Shown: one piece after another, positions 12,291 through 23,600 of the stretch
Layout of the letters: each line of letters begins with the position of its first letter
How positions within the stretch are numbered: the stretch's first letter is position 1
Assembly (NCBI RefSeq): GCF_945859685.1
Contig: NC_079148.1
Coordinates: 42,915,946 to 42,979,945, forward strand
Direction: 5' to 3'
DNA: 64,000 nt
DNA from: Eupeodes corollae
Lineage: Eukaryota > Arthropoda > Insecta > Diptera > Syrphidae
Program-made: the position numbers and the translations under genes
The notes under the pieces: model-generated
Told to the model about the DNA's origin: nothing
The model's input: the letters and a program-made list of their open reading frames with translations, nothing else
Databases searched by the model: none

Positions 12291-12660
12291 AGCAGCGGTC
12301 CTATCTCCTATGCTCCTTCTCACTCTAGGTAACCTAGCTGAATTGCTGTTACCGAATCCCAATCTTTTCCTTACACATCAGAATGATGAATTAACATCAA
12401 CTGACTCCTCACCCTTTCTCTTCCTCCCCAACCACCACTCATCTTTATTGGGCTGGATCTTAGGTTTTAAACGACACGTACCGATGATCAGCCTGGCTGG
12501 GGGCCAAATTCAAAAATAGCACAGTCTCTAACGGAGTATCCGGATACCTGGCGACCTCCGGATTAACTAGCCTTGCGAATCTCTGTGCAGATGGACCTTT
12601 TTTCTTCGCATCTCGTGGGACCAAAATGAATAAATCCAACAAAAAAAAATAAAAAAACAA

Positions 12661-13440
12661 TTGAGACCGGTATGCCTGCAGCAGCTTGGCATGGTTGTGA
12701 AAAATGGCCCTACCACTACAAATGAGAATACTTCCAGAAATGGAAAACTCTCAAAAAGGCCTCTGGTGTATCATCTGGGGCTGAAAGGACACCGCAGCAA
12801 ACCGCTAACGTCGAATGGGCTAAAAGCATACCTATTTGCAACCACAAGGTCCAATAAGGACTCTACGTCCAAAAGAGAAAGGTCTCTTGAGGGGGCCGCA
12901 CTGACACCAAAACGGCCTCGGGTGCACAACACCAGCATCAGGAAACAATCCAGTTTCAGTGACGTCGCGAAGGGCAAAATCTCGGGTGGCTTTTTGAGCA
13001 TTTTGAGGAAGCTTCCAGGACCACTTCCTTCCACAAGCGATGGGGTTGGCATCAAGGCCATGTCAAACTCATGGTTTGTGGCGACCAGAGGTTTTGTGAC
13101 CTGTACAAGCTTGCTGTCAGCCGGTTAGGTGAAGTTTGGCCAGGTGCGAAGCTCGAGGTGGTCGCTGTAGAAGAAATTCCTAGCAGACCTAGAGCCCGCA
13201 TTTGGATACCGATCGAACCTGCTGGTATCGAGGACATTCTCGAGATAGTCAAAGTTTGCAACCCGTCCCTTCCGACTCATAGCTTGAAGATAAGCAGGCT
13301 AGAGGAAGTGAAGGGTCTTTATAGGAGCGCTATTGTGGTACTCAATGAAGAATCCTTGGCTCCTCTAGCCCTAAACGAGGGCTCCATAAACTATGACTTC
13401 GCTATTCGCATCTCGAAGACCCTTGGACCCAAAAAGGACG
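12661..13440 (+). pseudogene. ORF1 of LOA-like element with DUF4780-type domain, frameshifted
   Basis: Two overlapping frames (12661-13128 and 13071-13592) together make a gag-like ORF1. The first is basic and low in complexity (TSKRERSLEGAALTPKRPRV). The second carries a domain of the DUF4780 type seen in ORF1 of LOA-clade elements: LYKLAVSRLGEVWPGAKLEV, then RPRARIWIPIEPAG, then ESLAPLALNEGSINY. The two join only by a frame change near 13,075, so it is a pseudogene. In the family this protein binds element RNA; that role is known from relatives, not shown here. Confidence 0.7.
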
Positions 13441-13582
13441 ACTTTGCTTTCATCGCTTCACAGAACATTCCTCCATTTCTCTTTTGCCCAATCTTTATGT
13501 GCTTTACAAGCTCCTTTGTCTTTGCCACAGGCCTTTTCGTCAAGAATGGTACCTTGCGTGGACTTTGGGCCGGTAGCTTCGC

Positions 13583-14036
13583 TTATAAATGACGGCTTCG
13601 TATTGTGACAGCGCTAACAGACACTTGAAGTCCATTTCTTATCTTCCAAGAGCCTATGGTAGGGATCTGTTTTGCTAGCTGAGAAATTTGTCTGTCAGCT
13701 CTTTCAGTAGTCATTCTTTTTGGGCCTCGCGTTTTCGGTTTGTTTTGCCATTTTAAGGCGTAACTGACCATTTTTGCTGAGCAGCCTAGGATGTCTTGAA
13801 TATTTTGGTAGGTTGTCCCTCCAAATGCAGTTTTCGAATTTCTTCGGTGCAAAGTCTTCACCGTCCCATTGTTTATTTTTGAGCTAATATTTATTAATTT
13901 TTTATATGCTAGTATGATACAAATACTTAAAAGTTTAAAAAGTGAAATATTTACTTACTGAAAAATAAAAAAATTGAATTTTTAACACTTTTTAATTATA
14001 AAATCAAAAGCACTGCTATTTTTATGAACACTCTAT
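13583..14036 (-). pseudogene. Tc1-like transposase N-terminal fragment
   Basis: The minus-strand frame at 13583-13861 encodes the tandem helix-turn-helix DNA-binding part of a Tc1-like transposase: NIQDILGCSAKMVSYALKWQ, then RGPKRMTTERADRQISQLAK, then SAVTIRSRHL. The DDE catalytic part is missing because the left side is cut off at the LOA fragment. A candidate right-end terminal repeat, cactgctatttttatgaaca, lies at 14,011-14,030. A related string at 14,215-14,238 in the same orientation looks like the end of another copy. Confidence 0.75.
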
Positions 14037-14214
14037 ATCCAGAGAGTTTGAAATAATGGGTGTTCACCGGGAAAAGTAGAAAAGTAACTTCAAGCTAAAA
14101 GTCTGTAATATGAAAACGAAAGACCGTTACATGCAAGTAAAATGTCAATTTTTTTTGTAAGAATTTCCGTTCTTCCGTTCTTAAAATAATTGACAATCTA
14201 ATACAATGTGACCA

Positions 14215-14239
14215 GCACAACTATTTTTATGAACACAAC
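14215..14239. repeat. Orphan Tc1-like terminal-repeat relic
   Basis: The string ctatttttatgaacac occurs here and again at 14,016-14,031 in the same orientation, 205 bp apart. It is best read as the right end of a second, mostly lost, copy of the neighbouring Tc1-like element. Confidence 0.4.
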
Positions 14240-15051
14240 CGTGTCTCTATTCTTCTTAAGAAGACACTATGTTGATCGAAAGCCTTTGAAAAATCAGTGT
14301 AAATAGTGTATTACCATCTGTGATAGACAAAAATTTGAATACATTGATAAATTTATTTTTTACTGCAGCTTTGAAAACATTAGGAATTAACTGCAGTTTT
14401 GCAATTGGTTTTTAATTTCCAACCGAACTTTTTGTACCTGAATTATGAAGCGGATTTATTATAGAGTATTTACATTCATCTAATAACTTACCATTACTTA
14501 AAGAAAAGTTAAATATTATAGGAAATGGAGTAGCAAGTATATTAGTTTTTAAAAGAATTGGTGGAATGTTGTCTGGTGGAATAGAAAAACTATTTTTTCA
14601 AGATATAAAAGTACTTGTGAGACATTGTCTATAGATAACTGCAAATTACCAACATCAACCAAAGGATTTGAATTTATTGTGTTGGCATAATCTATTTTGA
14701 GATCAATAAAATTAGATTGAAAAAACGACGCAGTTATTGCAAATTATATTAATATCCAGCCTTATCACAGGCCCCGTCGTAATAGATTCGTAGTACGAAC
14801 CCCGAAAAAAGTATCATTGCTTCCGTCGTACTCAAAATAAAAATTGCTACGAAATTCGGAGTTCGTGAAAAGTGGTATCACTAGCCCCGAATGAATACGA
14901 AGTTTGGCACTTTTTTCTACGAACGGTTATTTTGATCGGAGCTCAATTGAAAACGAAAAAAAATATTAAGCGTGCAAAAATAAATTAAATAAAATATATG
15001 AAAAGAATCATGTAAGTTTTAGTATTGTTTTAATGTGAAAGTGTTTACCTA
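14240..15051. other. Intergenic DNA, no element recognised
   Basis: No supportable ORF. A patch at 14,770-14,945 is less AT-rich and repeats the motif tacgaa or its near variants four times, but no boundaries could be defined. Confidence 0.35.
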
Positions 15052-16044
15052 CAGCTGTGGACAACTAATTAGAAACATTACGTGCTTCTCATTTCCACAT
15101 TCACTTTATCAAGTGTGACTAGAATAGCGGTATCCAAAACGGTGTAATGCAAGCGTTATTACATAATTGTTTGAAAAAGCATCATTTCTGCATAAGTCTT
15201 TGCAAAGTACACAATAAAATCAAGGTAGAGTGTAAAAAGTGTTCGTTTCAACTGGTCACCTAATTAGAAACAGTTAAATTACATTTGATTTGGGTGAAAT
15301 ATAAATAATCTTTTTATTTTGCATTGGTAAGTAGACAATTCTGAATTGTCTGCAAACGTTTTTAAAGAATAATTTTTAAATTTTGGAGGTGATTGCAATG
15401 GGAAAATTAAAGAGTTGTGATCTTCCTACTAGGAAAGCGATTTTTGAGCTTTGGAAGCATGTCCCGATAGAGCCACGCACAATCAGAAGAAGATTGGTGT
15501 AAGTTGGGTTGTATGGTCGTGTTTCTTGGAAGAAACTATAAGTAACCGCAAGGTAACGTAGACTTAGAATAGAGTTCGCAAGATCACACGCCAACTGGAC
15601 AACAAACGAATGAAAGTACATAGTGTAGAGTGACGAAACTAAAATAAATAGACAACGACCCCAAGCACACTGCTGGAATTACGAAACAGTTCATTAGGGA
15701 CCAATCGATAACAGTTCTGGAATGGGCTTCATCAAGTGCAGACCAACATCCGATAGAACATCTTAGGGCAGATGTTTAAAGAGCTGTTTCTCTCAAAAAT
15801 AACTCCAACAATGATGTTCTTTCGAAAGTATTAAAGATAATAATAAGCTGCTTGGAAGGCTATACCCGTAGAGCAGTGCAGGCGGCTTATTTCATCAATG
15901 GAACGAAGATGTCGGGAAGTTTTGAAGCAAAAAGGTTTCGCAACAAGGTATTAAAGATAAATATAAGGTAAATGATATTATAAAGTTATAAATTTTATAA
16001 TAAGATATGATTTTTCTCTTTGTTTCTAATTAGTTTTCCACCAA
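15052..16044 (+). mobile_element. Tc1-like DNA transposon, about 1 kb, degenerate
   Basis: Inverted terminal repeats match at 20 of 21 positions: gtggacaactaattagaaac at 15057-15076 and its complement with one change at 16021-16041. TA dinucleotides lie just outside on both sides. Inside, broken plus-strand frames show Tc1 transposase: RTIRRRLV, ANWTTNE, SDETK, then the catalytic-region signature (DPKHTAGITKQFI, VLEWASSS, HPIEHL) near 15,655-15,765 with frameshifts. The stretch between the SDETK and DPKHTAG blocks is too short, so an internal deletion is inferred. Dead. Confidence 0.85.
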
Positions 16045-16204
16045 TAAACGCTGTTTTCGCAGAAACTACCATATGAAATAAATGTTATGTTTGAGAAACA
16101 TTGTTTTAAGTTTAAAAAATATATTTTGAAAACAAAAATATTTTTTCAAAAAAAAAAAAAATACAGATACTTCTTTAAAAGTGAATTCTATTTGTGTTTA
16201 TAAT

Positions 16205-16745
16205 TAGTAGCGATTTGCAAGAGTTATTCTTCGTTTGATTTCAGCGCTGGTGTCGTTGTCTGCATTAATAGCGGAATAGCGAATAGACAAAGTCCTTAAC
16301 TACCTCAAAGTTATAGCTGTCCATGGTGACGTTTTGTCCAATACGTCGTCGTTCAGTGTCCTTTTTTGATGACAGCATATACTTGGTCTTGCTCTCATTG
16401 ACCACTAAACCCATCTTCTTCGCTTCCGTCGCAATGCTCAAAAACGCTCCACTGACATCACGCTTTGATCTTCCAATTATGTCAATATCATCTGCGTATC
16501 CGAGTAATTGGATGGATCTTTGGAAGATTGTGCCTCTAGTGTTGATGGTTGAGTTTTGCACAATTCTTTCCAGAACGATGTTGAAGAAGTCGCATGACAG
16601 TGCATCGCCTTGTCTAAAACCTTTTTTGACATCAAATGCATCGGTAAGATCTTTTCCGACCTTGATAAAGCAGCGTGCATTCTCCATCGTCATTCTGCAC
16701 AAACGGATAAGTTTGACAGGGATGCCAAAACTAGACATAGACACA
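16205..16745 (-). mobile_element. TAAG-LINE fragment A (RT domain)
   Basis: Minus-strand RT piece of the LINE that ends in (TAAG)n elsewhere in the window. Signatures: FGIPVKLIRLCRMTMENA, KKGFRQGDALSCDFFNIVLE and GYADDIDIIGRSKRD, with an intact ADD catalytic core. It is one open frame apart from its end near 16,265, and is 5'- and 3'-truncated, so there is no tail. It is closely related to the copies at 28.5, 30.8 and 39.6 kb. Confidence 0.88.
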
Positions 16746-16810
16746 GAGTTAAATAGCCTAGGCCCACCTTCTAAGGACACCTCAAGCTGGAGAAAAGTAA
16801 ATTGAATAGA

Positions 16811-17140
16811 TTAGTCCAACACTTTGTCATCAAGATCCAAGATGTTAAAAACATGTTTTCGTTCGGGGCTTATGATGTAAATGTATTCGTATTCGTAACG
16901 TAACAAATTTTTAGGGGACTCGCTACGAGGGACTCTGTGATAGGGGCGATCATCGGGCAACACATTATTATAAGTGATGCTAGAAACCGCTAAATCTAAA
17001 ATGTTCCTGCTACTTCTTCTTCTATATAGAAAATTAATAGGTTCTGGTTCTATATTACTTCTTGAAAAATTCATCAGAAGATTTTTTTTTAAATAACAAC
17101 AAAAAAGTAAAAATGAATTACTGAAATGAGAATTTGTCAC
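16811..17140 (-). CDS. Unrecognised 109-codon ORF, possible exon
   Basis: An open frame on the minus strand, 470 bp beyond the Vps4 stop. It has a basic N-terminal half (RRRSSRNILDL) and then a mixed, non-repetitive stretch (LPDDRPYHRVPRSESPKNLL). I do not recognise it. It has no clear splice context and no visible domain. The composition is more protein-like than most chance ORFs nearby. It could be an exon of an unseen gene or part of an unknown element. Confidence 0.2.
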   Translation of the reverse strand: MTNSHFSNSFLLFCCYLKKNLLMNFSRSNIEPEPINFLYRRRSSRNILDLAVSSITYNNVLPDDRPYHRVPRSESPKNLLRYEYEYIYIISPERKHVFNILDLDDKVLD

Positions 17141-17159
17141 TTGATAAAGAAAAAATCTG

Positions 17160-17609
17160 GTGTAAATTCGAAAATAGATAAATGTATTATATTTTTATAT
17201 TAAAATTAAGTGATTTTTCTTTTTGTTATTTAATACATAAATTTAACATAAGTTTTTCATTTTGAAGCTCACAAACAGGCTGCAATTTAATTTTAAAAAA
17301 ATCAATGCTATCTTCTTTCTTGTTTAACTTAAAAAAATAAAAAAAAAATCTTTGCATGGTTCGGCATATAATGTGGATATCATACAAAAAAACCTACATT
17401 TTTTAAAAATTGAATACAAAAGAAAAAAAAAGACAAAATTAAAATGTGGACAAAGTATAATTGTAAAAAGTTCTTGTAACAATTTTAATGTTTTGAATTC
17501 GATAAAGTTTTTTTTGTTTTGTTCTTGATATTTTTATATGGATAACAATTGTTGTCAATAAGAGGGACTGTTTTTTTTTTAATTAAACAAACAAAACGAG
17601 AAAAACCAA
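17160..17609. other. 3' flank of Vps4, probable 3' UTR
   Basis: Very AT-rich DNA directly beyond the Vps4 stop. It contains several complements of AATAAA (for example tttatt near 17,224), so the minus-strand transcript probably ends here. Confidence 0.4.
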
Positions 17610-20600
17610 CTATCCTTCTTGACCGAAGTCTTCTGTGAACTTTTCTAATTTCTTAAGATCATCTTCGTTGACGGTTGGTTTGGTACGAGATAGTGATTTT
17701 AACATGTCACGCTAGACAACAACAAAAAAAAGACAATTTTTAGAAACATTTTTCTTTGGATAAATGGAATTATATTAGTCTTACCATTGTGACGGGAGGT
17801 TCAAATAATTTATCACTTTCGACATCCATCCATGCCATTTCGAATGCTCCTTGATCACCTGGTGAGCAAGGTGTTAGCAAATCGTCAACAATAAGATTTT
17901 TATCAAGAGGTGATGGGCCTCTAACCCTCTGTAACAACAAACAAAATATAATTTATAATTCCGCACTTTTTCTTTATTGCAACTGTTAAGTTTCTTCCTC
18001 AGCTAACATGGGAATATTTGGCAGTCTTTAAGTGTTGACTCTGTTTCTGAATTCTTTCCAATATAAAAATATATTATTTATTACCTTAAAATGAGTAGCT
18101 TGTTGAACTTTTCGGACAGGTTCCATTAGAGCATCACGAACCACAATTGATATATCCGCTCCTGAGTATCTATAATGCACAAAAGCAATACATGAACTCA
18201 TTAAAATTATCATCATCATCATTATAAATGAACCTTACCCATCAGTCTTGCTGGCAAGAACTTTTAAATCATCTTCTGTGAGCACATGTGTCGTATTACC
18301 CAAATGAATTTTAAACATAACCAATCGAGCATGATCCTCTGGCAGCGGAATGTAAATACGCTTCTCAAAACGCCTCCGAATAGCTGAGTCTAATACCCAA
18401 GGAATATTGGTAGCTCCAAGAACTAAAATTCCATCTGTATCATTACCAACACCTTGCATTTGAACCAAAAATTCTGTTTTAATTCTCCTCACACTGTCGT
18501 TCTCATTGTCCGAACGTGCCGAACACATTGAATCAACTTCATCGATAAATATAATGCTTGGCTTATGCTGGCGGGCTAATTCGAATAGATTCTTGACCAA
18601 CTTTTCAGATTCACCAAGCCATTTTGACATTAAATCAGAACTCGACACCGAAAAGAATGTCGAATTATTTGCTTCGGTGGCAACAGCTTTAGCCAAATAT
18701 GATTTACCAGTACCAGGTGGACCGAAGAGCAAGATACCTTTCCATGGTATTCTTTTACCAGTGAATAAATGTGGAAATTTAATGGGCAAAATTACAGCTT
18801 CCTTGAGAGCTTCTTTGGCTGCTTCCAGACCGGCAACATCTGACCATTTGACTTGGGGTTTTTCAATGACAATGGCACCTTCCAACTTGCTTTGTAACTT
18901 CTTTTTCTCCGGATCTTCGCCATCTGAATCACTATCACTCTTTTTATCCTTGTCTTCCCTTTAAAGAGAATAAAAAAGATGGTTACAATGAACTATGAGT
19001 TTTTAAAATAGCAAAAGATGGTTTTGTTGCTGTCAATGATTTTTAAACACTGAACCTTTATCAACTTATTTTTTGGAGATTCATTTGGTGTTCGACCAAT
19101 ATTTCATCGATTTTGTAAAAAACAACCTATATGAAGCCATATTGTAAATCGGCAACCCTTTTAAGCTCATCCGATTTTCCGGGACGATAATAGGGACATC
19201 TTGCTGGACATACCAATCGGTAAGAACAACACTGAACTATTTGATGTTAGAAATGTCCATATAGTTAACATCGTAAAAGGTTTTAAGTTTTAAGTTTATT
19301 TCATCAATCAATCTGAGATTAACATTCTCTTTTAGATTACATAAATATAAATAAAAATAACGAAAAATAGTAACTTAGAGATATAATAAATGTTTAAAAT
19401 AAGTACAGAAAACATAAATTTGACATATATATCACAATAATTAATGAAATAACAAAATAAACATTACATGTTTTTTAAAAGGTTCTCGTGAACTGTGCAT
19501 ACAAATATCTATCTTTTCAATTTCGGCATTGGTTTCTCTTTTCAATTTCGGCATTGGTTTCTCTGATGCAACGCATCATTCTACCATAATTACTTCTAGA
19601 AAAAGTCTCCCTTAAGGGGGTATTCTGGTCTAGAAATTAAAAAAAATCGATTTTTTTTTCTTTTCATATTCTCATAGTTTAACTATTTAAGAATATGTCT
19701 ACTAGAGGATTTTCCCAAATTCAAATTATTTTCGGAGAAATAAGTATTTTGCTGAGCAGCCATCCAAATCGGTTGGGCTGCAACTAATAGAACAAAAGAC
19801 ATAATGGGGTACTTTAAACGCGTTTTTCTCAGAACTGTCTTTTTGAATCTGATACCCACGATTTCTCAGGTTCTGCCGAACCGATTTACTTGAAATTTTA
19901 AGAAAGTCTTCTTTAGGGACTTGTCTACGTCCGGAACTACGGCCATCCCCAAATTTTTATTTTTACTATTTTTAACAAATCGAATAATGTTAAAAAAAAT
20001 GGTAAATTTTTTGTATTTTTCTTTAGACAGCCGCCATTTTGTAAAAAAAAATGTTTGTAACTTTTCCGTAGTTCCAGACATTGCGACATTATTGTAGATT
20101 AATAATCTTTTTTAGTTTTTGATTTCAGATTTCTAGGAGAGTTAAAATCGTGGGTATGGTCACGCACCAAATTTTTGAGACGCACTACTCTATCAGCTGA
20201 TAACTAACGGAATTTTTTTTTTTTTTTTACTTTTTTATTTTTTTTGTATGCTTCTAATGTGAATAAATAATGTATAAAAAAATTGATGGTAAAATTGTAG
20301 CTTGCTTTTTTCTACAGCACTTCAAAAATTACATAAAATTCATGTCTCTAGACCAGAATACCCCCTTAAATGAAAGCCTATACGAAGGCCTCTACTGGGA
20401 AAAAAAATTGTATTGCCTCTAGCAAGTAAGGACACATAATGTGACTACTTACTATATCCTTTATCATTAAATCATATTTAAACTGGCATGTCTCAAAAGA
20501 GAATTCCTTTTCTGACCACAAATACATTCAGTTTGAGCTCAAAGATGTAGCAAATACATCTACGGGATTTCGAAATCACCGGAATACAAACTGGGAGCGT

Positions 20601-23600
20601 TATAGGGAGGTACTAGCACAACTGCTTAATCACAACCTTCTTAAAAGCTCCTCCAGTAAAGATGAACTAGACCTTTCTGTGAATCATCTCACCGAAGCCT
20701 TAAATGAATCAATGAGAACTTCATGCCCTGTAACCATTTTAAAGGGTAAAAAGAAACCTCATTGGTGGCATAAAGAACTAGAACCATTCAGAAAGAGCTG
20801 TCGTAAACTCTTCAACAGATCTAAGTACACTAGATCTCCTTCTGACTGGGACTTATACAAACAAGCTCTAAAGCAATATAAAAAAGAATTAAGAAAGAGT
20901 AAGAGGTCTTCTTGGAGAAATTTTTGTGGTAAAATAGAAAATACTTCAGAAGCCTCAAGACTCAGGAAAATTCTCTCAAAAAGTCCAACAATACCTAGTG
21001 CTTTAAAGACAGAAACAGGCACGTGGACTATCACAGATGAAGAATCTCTTAATCTGTTACTAGACACCCACTTTCCAGGTAGTTCTAACATACTCAACGA
21101 CTTAACATCAGAGTCTCAAGCTTCTACAAGCGATTTAGTTGATCTAATATCGCGGGAAAAACTGCAATGGGCCATAGACAGCTTTGATCCATATAAATCT
21201 CCAGGACCAGATGGAATCATTCCGGCCGAACTACAAAAATGCTCAGACATGATTACTCCACCATTGGAAATCATTCTGACAAGCTGTGTAAGGTTGAGAT
21301 ATATTCCCAAAGCCTGGAGAATGGCAAAAGTAGTCTTCATTCCCAAAGCAGGGAAACCCTCACACGTTAACCCTAAAGATCTACGACCAATCAGCCTATC
21401 ATCCTTCCTTCTTAAAACCTTGGAAAGATTGATTGAAATTTATATCAGACATAATTTAAAACCATGTCTCATTTCCACAGCTCAACATGCTTACTCTAAG
21501 GAAAAATCAGTAGAATCAGCACTTCACTCGCTGGTACGTACTATTGAACATTCCCTCGAATACAAAGAATATAACCTGGTAGCGTTCCTAGATATTGAAG
21601 GAGCTTTCAACAACGTCAGTTACCAGGCGATCACAACAGCAATGGATAAGCTGAAATTAGAGAAGTCACTCATAGATCTTATAAGTCTCATGCTCAAAAG
21701 CAGGACAATAATTTCTAACATGAGAAGTTTTACTACCACCAGATCGGTGAATCGAGGCACTCCGCAAGGTGGAGTCCTTTCGCCTCTTTTATGAAACATG
21801 GTAGTAAACGACCTACTTACAGCATTGGAAGCAGAGGGTTTTAAGGTGATTGCATATGCTGACGACGTTGCGATATCCGTATCTGGGAAGCACCCCCAAG
21901 TTCTCTCGGAACTCCTACAAAATGCCCTAAACAGGCTAACTAAATGGGCTAAGCAATGTGGATTGGACGTCAACCCACACAAAACAGAATTAATACTCTT
22001 TTCGAGAAGATATAAAATTCCTCAGATTAGCCCACCCAAGATTAAAGGAAACCCATTAAGCTTTTCCGACCAAGCTAAATATTTAGGCCTCATTTTAGAC
22101 AAATTGGAAAGCAAATATTGATGAAAGAGTCAAAAAGGCTACTGTAGCGCTTTTTACACAAAACGTCTCTCTAACTTTATTAAAAGTACAAAATGGTTTG
22201 TTTAAATTCATTACTCTCCCATGAGTAACCTCATTAGTGGTATCACAATGGACCCTTGAGGTCTACGTGTGTCAATGATATCTGGACAGCCACCCCAACC
22301 TAACCTAACCATATCCTTTATCATCATAATAGAAAAATACTTTCTTCTGACCTCAAGCGTTTGCATACCAAAAAGCAAACATCTCACATTATATGCGGGC
22401 ATAATAATGTTCCAATTTAGCTTAAAAAAAAAACAATATCTTGTGAAACTTATCTGAACCCTTTCAATTCTCAATGAATGATTTGCATAGTACGGATTCA
22501 AACCACGCAACAGTATTCCAGGGTAGATCTCACAAAAGCCATATAAAGAGATTTAAGAGCATATGAATCGGAGAATTCTCTAGTGTTCCTTTTTAGAAAA
22601 CCCAACATTTTATATGCTTTATTAACCATATAGTCAATGTGACTACTAAATGTGAACTTCCTATCAAATATGACTCCTAAATCCTTCTTTTCAGTTACTT
22701 TATCTAATGTTATATTATTGATAGTGTAATCAAATACTATAAGTGCAATTTTCCTTTAGCATATAAAGCTTTGACATTTGGCTACATTTAAGAAAAGGAG
22801 ATTTTTATTTCACCATGATGCAAGTTCACATAAATCTTCTTGCAATAAATAACAATCATTTAGAGAATGTATAGTTCTGAATATTTTTACGTCGTCAGCA
22901 TATAATAAATACCTGGAAAGCTGGAAAATGTCAGGAATATCATTGATAAACGAATTAAAGAACAAAGGACCAATGTGACATCCTTGAGGGATGCATTTTG
23001 AAACATATCTGTGTATCTTAACGAATTGGGTTCGATCTGTAAGATACGAACGTATCCATTCTAAAAGTATGGAAAGGATACCAAGTTTGGACAATTTATA
23101 TAATAATATTTCATGGTTAACTCTATCAAATGCCTTGGCAAAGTCAGTAAAGATGATGTCGGTCTGGAGACCACTTTCAAATCCACTAACAACTAAATCA
23201 CAAAAAATAGTGAGATTTGTAGCTGTAGATCTGCCGGAAACAAATCCATACTGAGAATCGGATACTATTTGTTTAGTAAGAAAAGTGAGCTTATCACATA
23301 CAATTTTTTCAAACATTTTAGGAATAATAGATAACTTACATATTGGTCGGTAATTACTTTTTTTTTGCTTTGCTCCAGACTTAAAAATCGGAGATATGTA
23401 CGATGTTTTCCACTCATTTAAAAATTTACCTGTCTTCAGAGACTTATTGAAAATTATCAACAAAGGTAACGCGAGGGACGTTGCACATTTTTTGATTATC
23501 TTGGGAGATATACTATCTGGACCAAGTCCTTTGTTTTCATTAATCCCATTTAACGCTTCAAGTACTTCTGATATTTCTAACTGAATAATTCCTAGATCAA

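Larger units (their letters stand above)
11141..13600 (+). mobile_element. LOA-like non-LTR element, 5' half (5' UTR and ORF1)
   Basis: A less AT-rich block that holds the 5' UTR (11,141-11,318 and 12,299-12,660) and ORF1 of a LOA/I-group element. It is split by a hAT-type element at 11319-12290. The 3' side stops near 13,600, where a Tc1-like fragment begins, so ORF2 is absent. The left edge is uncertain. The assignment rests on the DUF4780-type domain in ORF1. Confidence 0.65.

Noticed and set aside
22295..22310. Interstitial telomere repeat (CCTAA)n
   Set aside because: Only about two and a half units, directly before a LINE target-site duplication; better explained as the LINE 3' tail. 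Flies also generally lack TTAGG telomeres.
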